In this document: positions 1-7,635 of the stretch, in pieces
Position numbering within the stretch: the stretch's first letter is position 1
How the letters are laid out: the number at the start of each line of letters is the position of its first letter
Assembly (NCBI GenBank): GCA_946482615.1
Contig: CAMLSF010000107.1
Span: forward strand, 1-12,830
DNA from: an uncultured Chromatiaceae bacterium
GTDB taxonomy: Bacteria; Pseudomonadota; Gammaproteobacteria; Enterobacterales; Alteromonadaceae
DNA: 12,830 nucleotides
Direction: 5' to 3'
Position numbers and translations under genes: made by a program
Notes under the pieces: generated by a model
Told to the model about the DNA's origin: nothing
Databases searched by the model: none
The model's input: the letters and a program-made list of their open reading frames with translations, nothing else

Positions 1-10
1 TGAGGTGGGT

Positions 11-394
11 ATGAATCTGTTAAGTCGGTTGCATAAAGCTCCGATCCGGGTATTGCGGTTACAACGGCGTAAAAGTATGTCGCGTATTCGCTTTAGCATG
101 ATCCGACTGCGGATGGCTTTGTCACAGGAAACCGATGAAACCAGACGTATGCTGATTATTTATCAGCGTTCGTTACAGGGAAAAGCCACACAAGCGGAAT
201 TAAAGTTTGCCAACCATCAGTTGGTGGACGTGTTAAGGGCTACAGGTTTAGGCATTTTCGCCGTTCTGCCTTTTGCCCCTATTACCATTCCTATCCTGAT
301 TAAACTTGGTCGTAAACTGGGCATAGAAGTCTTGCCAAGCTCCTTTCAGCCTAAAGCGGATAAACCGAAAAAACTGCCGGATTACGAGTCTTAG
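11..394 (+). CDS. Small LETM1-like domain protein
   Basis: This predicts a basic protein of 127 residues. The N-terminal third is rich in Arg and Lys. The C-terminal half holds a pattern I associate with the LETM1-like (ribosome-binding-type) domain: a QL-x-D-L/V-L-RATGLG segment, a hydrophobic stretch with PFAPITIPILIKLGRKLG, then the LPSSF block near the end. Stand-alone copies in proteobacteria have no established role, so function is not assigned. The ATG at 11 is preferred because GAGG at 2-5 lies five bases upstream. A GTG at 5 is in frame, and the frame stays open to the left edge, so an upstream start cannot be excluded. The TGA at 1-3 may be the stop of an upstream gene in another frame, which would imply coupling. 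It converges on the next gene with a nine-base gap. The family assignment is from recall. Confidence 0.72.
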   Translation: MNLLSRLHKAPIRVLRLQRRKSMSRIRFSMIRLRMALSQETDETRRMLIIYQRSLQGKATQAELKFANHQLVDVLRATGLGIFAVLPFAPITIPILIKLGRKLGIEVLPSSFQPKADKPKKLPDYES

Positions 395-403
395 CCGCAG
401 CCT

Positions 404-1351
404 TCAACTCTTAGAACTTCTGAACTTCTTCAGTAACTGATCCTGCTCAAACCACACCACAATAATCAGTGAAATCGCAAAAGGGATCAGCAGGTAAAAT
501 AAGCGGAATACCAATAAAGCGGCAATCACATCGGCCGGGTTAACATCAGGCAAGGCCAGCAAAAACATCACCTCCAGTACACCTAAACCACCAGGCGCGT
601 GAGATAACAAAGCGGCAGAGAAAGATGCGAGGAATATGCCCAACACCATAAAATAACCTGGGTTACTTTGCTCCGGCAGAGCGTAATAAATAATGGCGGC
701 AGCAGCTAATAATTCCAGTGGAGCTACGACCAGCTGGCGACACACCAGTGAAAAACGGGGGTACTCCAGCTTCAGCTTCCATAAGTTGATACAGCGTTTT
801 TTCGCCAGGCTACCCCATAAATACAAAGCAACCAGAAACAACATGCCAGCGCCCAGCAGGAAAGCTATCCATTCAGGTATGGCTTTGTGAAAGTGAGCAG
901 GTAAGCTGGGTTCGACCATCAAAGCTATACCGCCCAATAAAATACTGCCAAGGGCAAAGGTAAAAGAGCAAAAGGCAACCAGAATACCTACTTCGCCTGC
1001 GGTTAACCCTTGTGAACGATACGCTCTGTAGCGCACTACAGCGCCGGAAAATACCGAAGCCCCAAGGTTATGGCCTATGGCATAAGCAGTGAAAGAGGCG
1101 ATGGAAATAAAGGTCCAGGAGACTTTTTTGCGCAGATGAGATAAAGCCAGCCGGTCGTAACCTGCTAAGGCGACATAAGCAAAAACTGTCGCTAATGCAG
1201 CCATCAGCCAGCCATGCAAAGAAATGGCTTCGAGGCTGAGCACTACATCTTCATAAGAGATATCTTTGAGCTGCTCGAGCAGCACATAGACTGAAAATGC
1301 TACAGCGGCCAAACCTAACAGCGGCCAGAAGTAGTCTTTTTTTATCATCAT
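404..1351 (-). CDS. UPF0104 / YbhN-like (LPG synthase TM domain) membrane protein
   Basis: A 315-residue integral membrane protein of the UPF0104 family, which is related to the N-terminal flippase domain of MprF and to AglD. About eight hydrophobic segments can be seen. The first is at residues 8-25 and the last near 285-302, followed by a basic tail (KKFRSSKS). Family signatures include GHNLGASVFSGAVVRYRAYRSQGL at about residues 93-116, split here as GHNLGAS and RYRAYR. The other is the APGGLGVLE motif at about 253-261, with its invariant glycines and glutamate. Members are thought to move or handle lipids in the inner membrane, but the substrate is unknown for this type. The start is supported by AAGG about seven bases upstream of the ATG. 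It stands alone, and its 5' UTR carries an eight-pair hairpin (1375-1395). No catalytic MprF domain is fused to it. Confidence 0.85.
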   Translation of the reverse strand: MMIKKDYFWPLLGLAAVAFSVYVLLEQLKDISYEDVVLSLEAISLHGWLMAALATVFAYVALAGYDRLALSHLRKKVSWTFISIASFTAYAIGHNLGASVFSGAVVRYRAYRSQGLTAGEVGILVAFCSFTFALGSILLGGIALMVEPSLPAHFHKAIPEWIAFLLGAGMLFLVALYLWGSLAKKRCINLWKLKLEYPRFSLVCRQLVVAPLELLAAAAIIYYALPEQSNPGYFMVLGIFLASFSAALLSHAPGGLGVLEVMFLLALPDVNPADVIAALLVFRLFYLLIPFAISLIIVVWFEQDQLLKKFRSSKS

Positions 1352-1374
1352 TTCAATCCTTGTCTGATCGCTTG

Positions 1375-1395
1375 TTTTCGCCTTGCGGGCGAAAA
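1375..1395 (-). promoter_or_regulatory. 5' UTR hairpin upstream of the YbhN-like gene
   Basis: TTTTCGCC (1375-1382) and GGCGAAAA (1388-1395) form a perfect eight-pair inverted repeat with a five-base loop, 24 bases upstream of the YbhN-like start codon. On the minus strand no U-tract follows it, so it is not an obvious terminator. It may be an mRNA-stabilising hairpin or an operator. The rest of the gap 1396-1599 shows no gene and no promoter that I can call with confidence. Confidence 0.45.
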
Positions 1396-1599
1396 GGGCA
1401 ACACAACCATGACGTGTCTTGCGTGTCTGTTATTATTCATTACGGCGCTTACGCCATGAACCAGACTTTATGGTTATAACAACAGGTCAATAGCCAAACT
1501 AATAGCAGTAGCCAGTGCCAAAGGTATATCTCAACATCCGTAGCCTGCTTTGGCAAGCTAAGCCGTGCTTTTCTGTAACTGCTTGGTTAAAACTACAGC

Positions 1600-1630
1600 A
1601 AAACCGGCCCCTCACTTGATCAGGACCGGT
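1600..1630 (-). terminator. Rho-independent terminator of the NSS transporter gene
   Basis: On the minus strand ACCGGTCCT (complement of 1630-1622) pairs with GGGGCCGGT (complement of 1611-1603). That gives nine continuous pairs counting two G-U wobbles around a ten-base loop, followed by a short U-tract (complement of AAAA at 1600-1603). On the plus strand the two wobble positions become C-A mismatches, so the structure is optimised for minus-strand RNA. It sits 15 bases beyond the transporter stop codon. Confidence 0.8.
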
Positions 1631-1645
1631 ATTTTGTTTCTTAAG

Positions 1646-2992
1646 CTAACTGCCCTGAATGGTCATGACCGCCACTATGGCAATCAGCACAGGAGACACA
1701 ATAGCCGCTAATAACCAGTAAATTTTTTGCACTGCACCCGGCACTTCGCCTGCGAGTATGGCCTTAATTTGTGGCCAGACACGCCAGCCAACAAAAGTAG
1801 CGGCAAACATACCACCCAAAGGCATCAACACATTGGATGCCATAAAGTCCATTGCATCAAATGGGGTTTTTCCGAAAATCGTAAAACTTTCCATGCCACC
1901 GCCAAAAGATAAAGCGGCAGGAATACCCAGTACTATGTAGTTCACTATAGCCACCAGAACAGTCGCAATTTTGCGATCCATACCATATTCATCAATCAGG
2001 AAAGCCACTACAGGTTCCAGTATTGAAATAGAAGAAGTGACAGCAGCAAACAGCAGTAAACAGAAGAAAATTAAAGCTAACACCTGACCACCAGCCATTT
2101 GGGCAAAAAGTGCCGGCATAGTAATAAAGGTTAAACCTGGACCAGCTGCAGGGTCGACGTCAAAGGCAAAGACCGCGGGCAAAATCATTAAACCAGCCAA
2201 AACCGAAGCCATAGTAGCTAAACCGGCAATCCATAAACCCGCGTTGACCACTTTAGTTTCAGGGCTTAAATAGGAGCCATAAGCCACCATTAAACCGGCG
2301 CCTACAGACAGCGAAAACACTGCCAAACCTAAAGCATCCAGCACCATTTTAATGCTCAGTTTGCTCCAGTCCGGGGTAATAAAATACATCACACCTTCCA
2401 TAGCTCCCGGTAAAGTCAGGCTGCGCCACACCATCACCAGCATCAGCACAAAAAGTGCAGGCATCAGAATTTTACAAATACGTTCAATACCAGCCTGCAC
2501 ACCAGCTATCACAATCACGGCAGTGACTATCATAAACAAGGCGGTGTAGATTAAAGAGGCGGTTGGGTCGGCAATAAAGTTGGTAAAGGTATCACTTAAT
2601 ACTTTGGCGTCTGTCGTCAACACTGTGCCTTGTATGGTTTGCACTATATAGGCTATGGTCCAGCCACCCACCACACAATAGAATCCCAGTATTAAAAATA
2701 CCCCGAGCACCGACAGCCAACCGGCGACATGCCAGTAACCTTTACCTAAAGCACGGTAAGCAGAAGTGGCCGATTTTTTCGCAGTGCGGCCAATCATCAT
2801 TTCGGCCAGTAACATCACCACGCCGACTGAAAACACACAGGCCAGATAAACTAATAAAAATACGCCGCCACCATTGGCACCGGCAACATAAGGGAATTTC
2901 CAGATCGCACCAAGGCCCACTGCCGAGCCCGCTGCCGCTAATATAAAGCCGATACGCGAACCCCAGCTGCCGCGTGTTGTAGAGTTAGTCAT
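1646..2992 (-). CDS. Sodium-dependent NSS-family transporter
   Basis: A 448-residue inner-membrane symporter of the neurotransmitter:sodium symporter family (LeuT fold), probably importing an amino acid or similar small solute with Na+. Residues 10-35 carry the TM1 signature WGSR, then GSAVGLGAIWKFPY, with NGGG at 40-43. About eleven hydrophobic segments follow, as in bacterial NSS members such as MhsT. The position matching LeuT Asn27, a side-chain ligand of the Na1 site, is Ala29 here (GLGAIWKFPY rather than GLGNxxRFP). I recall the same change in the YocR/YhdH-type bacterial subgroup, so it is probably a subgroup trait. The ATG at 2992 has AAGAGA a few bases upstream. A TATTAT hexamer on the minus strand (3050-3045) is a possible -10 element. 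The gene is monocistronic with its own terminator. Substrate cannot be read from the sequence. Confidence 0.92.
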   Translation of the reverse strand: MTNSTTRGSWGSRIGFILAAAGSAVGLGAIWKFPYVAGANGGGVFLLVYLACVFSVGVVMLLAEMMIGRTAKKSATSAYRALGKGYWHVAGWLSVLGVFLILGFYCVVGGWTIAYIVQTIQGTVLTTDAKVLSDTFTNFIADPTASLIYTALFMIVTAVIVIAGVQAGIERICKILMPALFVLMLVMVWRSLTLPGAMEGVMYFITPDWSKLSIKMVLDALGLAVFSLSVGAGLMVAYGSYLSPETKVVNAGLWIAGLATMASVLAGLMILPAVFAFDVDPAAGPGLTFITMPALFAQMAGGQVLALIFFCLLLFAAVTSSISILEPVVAFLIDEYGMDRKIATVLVAIVNYIVLGIPAALSFGGGMESFTIFGKTPFDAMDFMASNVLMPLGGMFAATFVGWRVWPQIKAILAGEVPGAVQKIYWLLAAIVSPVLIAIVAVMTIQGS

Positions 2993-3244
2993 GCTTATCT
3001 CTTATTTAGTTATAGTTTTTTTGGACCTTGTATCTGCTGACCTGATAATACAAGCAGGGCTAGTCCGCAAGTCACAGAAGTTACACCTTGGTGCAGCAGC
3101 AAGATAGAGGAAATCTGTGTCAAAAAGCAACCAAAAATCCGTCGCTGTCATTAATCTATCGTTAAACTCAAGTAAAACATTGAACGAAAATGCCTGAAAC
3201 ACCGTTCTTGTAGGAGAGAGTAGCAGTTCGCTTAGGAGTCACTG

Positions 3245-4759
3245 ATGCGTTTAAAACTAATAATCTGGATTGTCATGATGGTTTCTAGCTTAACTTTTGG
3301 CCTGGCCAATGTATCTGCCCGCACCAACAGCGTCGAGTTTCCCGTGGGTTTACCCTGGTTAAATGTGACAGAACCACTGACGATGCAACAACTCAAAGGC
3401 AAAGTGGTGTTGCTGGATTTCTGGACCTACGGCTGTGTGAACTGTATTCACGTGATCCCCGACCTGCAGAAGCTGGAACAAAAGTATGGCCATCAACTGG
3501 CGGTTATTTCAGTGCATTCCCCTAAATTCGACAATGAAAAGCAGCTAAGTACCTTAAGCTCCATAGTGCGGCGTTACGGTATGCAACATGCTGTGGTCAA
3601 TGACGTTGATTTCCAGCTGTGGCGTTCTTATGCAGTACGGGCCTGGCCGACTTTTGTGCTGATAGGCCCTGATGGTAAATACGTGGGCCAGACGTCTGGT
3701 GAAGGCCGGTATGACATACTGGATCAGGCGATAGAGCAGTTATTGGCCGAGTTTAAAGGCGAGCCAAATCTGAAGCCTCTGCCTATTAAATTACTGGAGC
3801 CGCTGGATACTGAGCTGGCTGCGCCGGGCAGCCTCACTGTGGATGAGCGTTATATCGCCATCAGCGATACACTGCACCACCAGATAGTAGTGTTGGATCA
3901 TCAGGGCAAACTGGTCAAGCGTTTGGGCTCAGGCATAGCTGAGTTAAAAGATGGCCATAGCGACAGCAGCGCTTTTTCTTCTCCTCAGGGGTTAGTGCTG
4001 ACGGACAAAGCCCTGTATGTAGCGGATACAGGCAACCATGCGATTCGCCGTATTGATCTTACGACATTCCAGGTGACAACCATTGCAGGTAACGGTGAAC
4101 TGGCTCAGGGCCGGTTAATTCCGGGCAAAACGCCAACTCAGCTGTCCTTGCGTTCGCCCTGGGATTTAGCTTTGGATAAAACCACTTTGTATATCGCCAT
4201 GGCAGGCAGTCATCAAATCTGGACTCTGGATTTGCAAAGCTCTGAACTCAAAGCTTTTGCCGGCACAGGGCAGGAGGCTTTGCTGGACGGTAAACGCGCT
4301 GACGCAGCTTTTAACCAGCCCAGCGGGTTAGCCTTAAGAGGCGATAAGTTATGGGTGGCTGATGCAGAAGCCAGTGCTGTACGGCAAATAGATTTAAGTT
4401 CTGGCAAGGTAGAGACCTTAGTGGGGCAGGGTTTATTCGAATTTGGCTTAAAAGACGGCGGCTTTAAGCGTGCTTTGTTGCAGCACAACAAAGACGTAGT
4501 GTCGCTGGATAAAAATACGCTGGCTGTGGCTGATACCTACAATCACAAAATCAGGTTATTGGATTTAGACGAAAAACAGGTGATGACGCTGAGTTTAGGC
4601 ACAGAGCTGAATGAACCCGGTGGTCTGGCGGTCTTTAATGGGGAGCTGTACATAGCTGACACCAATAACAATAGAATTTTACGCTGGCATGTAAAAGAGC
4701 AAAAGCTGACTGAAGTTCAGGTTCCGGCTGCAGCAAAAAAGCCTGCTGAGCCAAAGTAA
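3245..4759 (+). CDS. Exported thioredoxin-like/NHL-repeat protein (NHLRC2-like)
   Basis: A 504-residue protein with an N-terminal hydrophobic signal segment (about 5-25, likely cleaved after VSA). A thioredoxin/TlpA-like domain follows at about 35-170, then a beta-propeller of NHL repeats at about 185-490. The redox motif is WTYGCVNC with C64 and C67, close to the FTYCCINC form of animal NHLRC2. The cis-proline is P135 in AWPTF. NHL blades are visible as recurring ADTGNHAIRRID, ADTYNHKIRLLD and ADTNNNRILRW units. The C-terminus is short, basic and Ala/Pro-rich. This architecture suggests a periplasmic thiol-disulfide or scaffold protein, but no substrate is known. AGGAG at 3234-3238 lies six bases before the ATG. 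rsuA follows 57 bases downstream with no terminator between them, so the two may share a transcript. Confidence 0.9.
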   Translation: MRLKLIIWIVMMVSSLTFGLANVSARTNSVEFPVGLPWLNVTEPLTMQQLKGKVVLLDFWTYGCVNCIHVIPDLQKLEQKYGHQLAVISVHSPKFDNEKQLSTLSSIVRRYGMQHAVVNDVDFQLWRSYAVRAWPTFVLIGPDGKYVGQTSGEGRYDILDQAIEQLLAEFKGEPNLKPLPIKLLEPLDTELAAPGSLTVDERYIAISDTLHHQIVVLDHQGKLVKRLGSGIAELKDGHSDSSAFSSPQGLVLTDKALYVADTGNHAIRRIDLTTFQVTTIAGNGELAQGRLIPGKTPTQLSLRSPWDLALDKTTLYIAMAGSHQIWTLDLQSSELKAFAGTGQEALLDGKRADAAFNQPSGLALRGDKLWVADAEASAVRQIDLSSGKVETLVGQGLFEFGLKDGGFKRALLQHNKDVVSLDKNTLAVADTYNHKIRLLDLDEKQVMTLSLGTELNEPGGLAVFNGELYIADTNNNRILRWHVKEQKLTEVQVPAAAKKPAEPK

Positions 4760-4816
4760 GTGGAGTCTGTACGCTGATGTGGTTACACTGGAACCAGAAA
4801 ATCCGGGAAACTCAAG

Positions 4817-5509
4817 ATGCGTTTAGATAAGTTTATATGTGATTGTACCGGTCTGACCCGTAGTCAGGCCGGTAAAGTAATACGGCAAAAACTGGTGACA
4901 GTAAACGGAGAACTGGCCAAACAACCCGCTTTGCAACTGAAAGCTTCTGATCAGGTGTTTTTGGATGGAGAACATCTGGAGCTGATTGGCCTGCGTTATA
5001 TAGTCATGCACAAACCTGCAGGTTATGTCTGTTCCACTGAAGATCCGGACCACAACACAGTATTCACCTTAATGGATGAACCACTTCTGGAGCGTTTACA
5101 TACGGTAGGCCGCCTGGATTTGGATACCACAGGTATGGTGCTGATCACGGACGATGGCCAGTGGTCGCACAAAATCAGCTCCCCTAAACATCACTGCGCC
5201 AAAACTTACCGTGTCTGGCTGGCCGATCCTGTGCCTGAATCTGCGATAAAAGAATTTGCTGAAGGCGTTATGTTACGTGGCGAAAAAACCTTAACTAAGC
5301 CCGCAGAGCTGGTGATAGTCGACCCGCATCAGGCCCTGTTGACCATCAGCGAGGGCCGTTACCATCAGGTCAAACGTATGTTTGCCGCTATAGGCAACAA
5401 GGTAGAAAAACTGCACCGCGAACAAATTGGCGACCTGCCATTGGATCCGGATTTAGCTGAAGGCGAATACCGTTATTTAACCGACGAAGAAGTGGCTTTA
5501 TTCCGCTAG
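4817..5509 (+). CDS. rsuA: 16S rRNA pseudouridine(516) synthase RsuA
   Basis: A 230-residue cytoplasmic enzyme of the RsuA family; E. coli RsuA has 231. It isomerises a single uridine of 16S rRNA (U516 in E. coli) during small-subunit maturation. An S4 RNA-binding domain occupies residues 1-60 (MRLDKFI, then TRSQAGKVI and VTVNG). The catalytic domain begins at HKPAGYVCS. The catalytic loop GRLDLDTTGMVLITDDG has the essential aspartate at D101. The EGRYHQVKRMF motif near residue 179 binds RNA and confirms the family. The overall match in length and in the TDDGQWSHKI segment favours RsuA over RluB, RluE or RluF. The upstream ribosome site is modest (GGGAA about nine bases before ATG). It lies downstream of the thioredoxin/NHL gene, with no functional link evident. 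Confidence 0.93.
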   Translation: MRLDKFICDCTGLTRSQAGKVIRQKLVTVNGELAKQPALQLKASDQVFLDGEHLELIGLRYIVMHKPAGYVCSTEDPDHNTVFTLMDEPLLERLHTVGRLDLDTTGMVLITDDGQWSHKISSPKHHCAKTYRVWLADPVPESAIKEFAEGVMLRGEKTLTKPAELVIVDPHQALLTISEGRYHQVKRMFAAIGNKVEKLHREQIGDLPLDPDLAEGEYRYLTDEEVALFR

Positions 5510-5535
5510 TTCATCTGCAATTCAGCAGCTTTAGT

Positions 5536-5541
5536 TATAAT
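5536..5541 (+). promoter_or_regulatory. Candidate -10 element for the traT-like gene
   Basis: A perfect TATAAT lies in the gap between rsuA and the TraT-like gene. The matching -35 region is poor; CTGCAA at 5515-5520 with a short 15-base spacer is the best I see. It would give a 5' UTR of roughly 135 bases. Nothing else in 5510-5684 is recognisable. Confidence 0.35.
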
Positions 5542-5684
5542 TAGGCGCAACAGGGCAGCAAAAGCAAAGAACGGCATAGTCTGTTACAACTTTTTACCTG
5601 ATGTATGAACACTTCGCCTTGGTCTGCAACGTGCTGTCCGTTAAACTACGCAGGTCTAATTTCACTTCGTGTTATGGAGTTTGT

Positions 5685-6413
5685 ATGTCAAAAATGAAAA
5701 TCGCTGTAGCTATGTTAGCTGTTGGTACTTTGATGTTGTCAGGCTGTTCAGCCACTCATACGGCGATCAGCAAAAGGAATTTGCAAGTTCAGACCAAGAT
5801 GAGTGACACCATCTTTTTAGACCCTGTTGCAGATGATAAACGCACTGTATTTATCCAGGTACGTAATACCTCGGATCAGCAAGGTTTGTCGATCGAACCT
5901 CAGATCATCGAAGCTGTGCAGGCTAAAGGTTACCGTGTAGTACGTGACCCGGAACAAGCCAACTTCTTATTACAGGCTAATGTGTTACAGGCCGGTGAAA
6001 CCGACCTGCGCTCACAAAATGAAGCCTTTGGCAGTGGTTTTGGTGGCGCCTTAGTGGGTGGTGCTATTGGTAACCAGTTTGGTAGTGGCAGTGGTCGTGC
6101 TGCAGCTACAGTAGGTGGTGCCTTAATAGGTTTAGCTGCTGATGCGCTGGTCAAAGATGTTCATTACAGCATTATCACCGACCTGCAAATTTCTGAGCGT
6201 GCGAAAAAAGGTGTGGTGGTGCTGGAAGAAAACAAAGCCAGCTTAAAACAAGGCAACAGTGGTTATAAAAATGTTTCCTCTACAGAAGAGACTGAGTGGA
6301 AACGTTACCAGACCCGTATTTTGTCTACTGCCAACCAGGTCAATATGGAATACGCCGAAGCTGAGCCTGAACTGGTAAAAGGTTTGATGCGCTCTATTTC
6401 AGGTATTTTATAA
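5685..6413 (+). CDS. traT: TraT-family outer-membrane lipoprotein
   Basis: A 242-residue lipoprotein clearly homologous to TraT, the F-plasmid surface-exclusion and complement-resistance protein (about 243 residues). The signal peptide ends in lipobox LSGC with the acylated cysteine at C21. Serine at +2 predicts outer-membrane sorting by Lol. Shared blocks include TAISKRNLQVQTKMSDTIFL, VRNTS, AKGYRVVRDPEQA, LLQANVLQA, LAADALVKDV and the C-terminal YQTRILSTANQVN segment. A Gly/Ala-rich stretch at about 115-158 probably inserts in the membrane. The start at 5685 is chosen for GGAG at 5676-5679 and because the signal peptide begins there. An in-frame extension back to 5601 adds residues that do not look like a signal sequence. 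No conjugation genes flank it, so exclusion of plasmids is not implied. A surface-protection role is possible. Confidence 0.92.
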   Translation: MSKMKIAVAMLAVGTLMLSGCSATHTAISKRNLQVQTKMSDTIFLDPVADDKRTVFIQVRNTSDQQGLSIEPQIIEAVQAKGYRVVRDPEQANFLLQANVLQAGETDLRSQNEAFGSGFGGALVGGAIGNQFGSGSGRAAATVGGALIGLAADALVKDVHYSIITDLQISERAKKGVVVLEENKASLKQGNSGYKNVSSTEETEWKRYQTRILSTANQVNMEYAEAEPELVKGLMRSISGIL

Positions 6414-6462
6414 AACCTAAGGTTTGAGTACGGCGTTTTTAGTTCAAGTTTTAATTTCCCAG

Positions 6463-6498
6463 TGGCCGCTGTGTTGTTGTCTTCGGCGGCCATTTTTT
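6463..6498 (+). terminator. Rho-independent terminator after the TraT-like gene
   Basis: TGGCCGC (6463-6469) and GCGGCCA (6486-6492) form a seven-pair GC-rich stem with a 16-base loop, followed directly by TTTTTT. It lies about 50 bases past the traT stop. Confidence 0.8.
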
Positions 6499-6500
6499 AT

Positions 6501-6550
6501 GCTCTGCTGTCCTGCAGAGCACCCTCCGGGCCATCGTTCCTGACGATTTT
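6501..6550. repeat. Cluster of short hairpins between traT-like and catalase-like genes
   Basis: Two further perfect hairpins follow the terminator closely. GCTCTGC (6501-6507) pairs with GCAGAGC (6514-6520), and ATCGT (6533-6537) pairs with ACGAT (6543-6547), the latter followed by TTTT. Three hairpins within 90 bases suggest either reinforced termination or a copy or remnant of a dispersed intergenic repeat. The remaining stretch to 6639 shows no confident promoter for the catalase-like gene. Confidence 0.4.
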
Positions 6551-6650
6551 GTACTCGGGCTATTCCGCCTTGCTCTTCTTTGAAAGTTTTTGGCTGATCC
6601 TCCTGTCTCTATTTGCAGTATTTAGTGCAGTGATTCAGAAAGGATGTGCC

Positions 6651-7622
6651 ATGACCAAAATTACTTTGTCTTTATTGCTGGCGTTAAGCCCGGCCTTGCA
6701 TGCTGCTGAACAGGCGACAGCTGATCAATTAATTACCGCCTTTGCCAAAGTGTTTGGCGAACATAAAGGTGAGCGTAAAGGTCATGCCAAAGGCTTTTGT
6801 GCTGTGGGTACTTTTCAGGCTTTACCTGATGCAAAAAACTTCAGTTCAGTCGCCTGGTTATCCGGTGAAACTGTGCCTGTGACTGCCCGTTTTTCTATGG
6901 CTGGGGGTAATCCTAAAGCGCCGGAAAATGGCCGCACGCCCCGTGGTTTAGGCTTGCAGCTAAAAACCGCCAATGGTCAGCTGCAGCACTTTACTATGTT
7001 AAGCACGCCGGTTTTTGGCGCCAAAGATCCGGAAAATTTTTTAGCTTTGTTAAATACACTTATTCCGGATCCAGCCACTGGTAAAGCTGATCTGGCCAAA
7101 GTTCAGGCCTTTCGTGCTGCTCATCCGGACACCCAACCTCAGGCTGAGTATTTAGCGAAAAACTCGCCACCCTGGAGCTACGCCACAACACCTTATTTTG
7201 GTATTCATACCTTTTTTATCAAAGACAACAGTGGTGCAGAGCAAAAAGTACGCTGGCACTTTGTGCCCAAAGATGGTGTAAAAGGTTTAACAGAAGCTGA
7301 AATCAAAGCCCCCCCAACAGACTTTTTACAACAGCGGCTGGCGGAACGTTTAGCCAAAGGCCCCACAGAGTGGACTATGCAGCTGGTGCTGGGTGAGGCT
7401 GGGGACACAGAAACCGATCCATCCGTATTATGGCCTAAAGAGCGTAAAACTCTGGATATAGGGTTGTTGTCTATCACAGAGCAAGGCGGAGAGGCTTGTA
7501 CAGGTCTTAACTTTGATCCCAATGTGCTTAGTACAGGTTTGCGTGCCAGCGCCGACAGAGTACTGCAAATGCGCTCTCCGGCTTATGCCATCTCTTTTGG
7601 CAAGCGTTTAACCAACCAATGA
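6651..7622 (+). CDS. Exported catalase-family heme peroxidase (SrpA-like)
   Basis: A 323-residue member of the small catalase-fold family (catalase family peroxidase, SrpA-like), far shorter than a full heme catalase of about 480 or more. A Sec signal peptide (residues 1-19, ending HAA) places it in the periplasm. The distal heme histidine is H45 in ERKGHAKGFC. The RFSMAGGNP block at about 82-90 matches the family core. The proximal tyrosine is Y312 in the RxxxY motif (R308-Y312) near the C-terminus, so the heme-binding residues appear intact. It probably reduces peroxide or organic peroxides rather than dismutating H2O2 efficiently; this is inferred from small relatives. AAGGA at 6640-6644 supports the ATG at 6651 and rejects the in-frame extension from 6462, which overlaps the upstream terminator. 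It appears monocistronic, with a palindromic element just downstream. Confidence 0.88.
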   Translation: MTKITLSLLLALSPALHAAEQATADQLITAFAKVFGEHKGERKGHAKGFCAVGTFQALPDAKNFSSVAWLSGETVPVTARFSMAGGNPKAPENGRTPRGLGLQLKTANGQLQHFTMLSTPVFGAKDPENFLALLNTLIPDPATGKADLAKVQAFRAAHPDTQPQAEYLAKNSPPWSYATTPYFGIHTFFIKDNSGAEQKVRWHFVPKDGVKGLTEAEIKAPPTDFLQQRLAERLAKGPTEWTMQLVLGEAGDTETDPSVLWPKERKTLDIGLLSITEQGGEACTGLNFDPNVLSTGLRASADRVLQMRSPAYAISFGKRLTNQ

Positions 7623-7635
7623 CAGCATTTAACGC

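Noticed and set aside
414..429. Tandem GAACTTCT repeat
   Set aside because: Two copies only, inside the 3' coding end of the YbhN-like gene (Arg-Ser-Ser-Lys tail); likely chance.
3002..3202. 66-residue minus-strand ORF upstream of the NSS transporter
   Set aside because: It spans the intergenic promoter region, has no ribosome site I can see and no recognisable protein pattern.
5601..5684. N-terminal extension of the TraT-like ORF
   Set aside because: The added residues do not form a signal peptide, and GGAG plus the lipoprotein signal fix the start at 5685.
6462..6650. N-terminal extension of the catalase-like ORF
   Set aside because: It runs through the traT terminator and hairpins. AAGGA and a clean signal peptide place the start at 6651.
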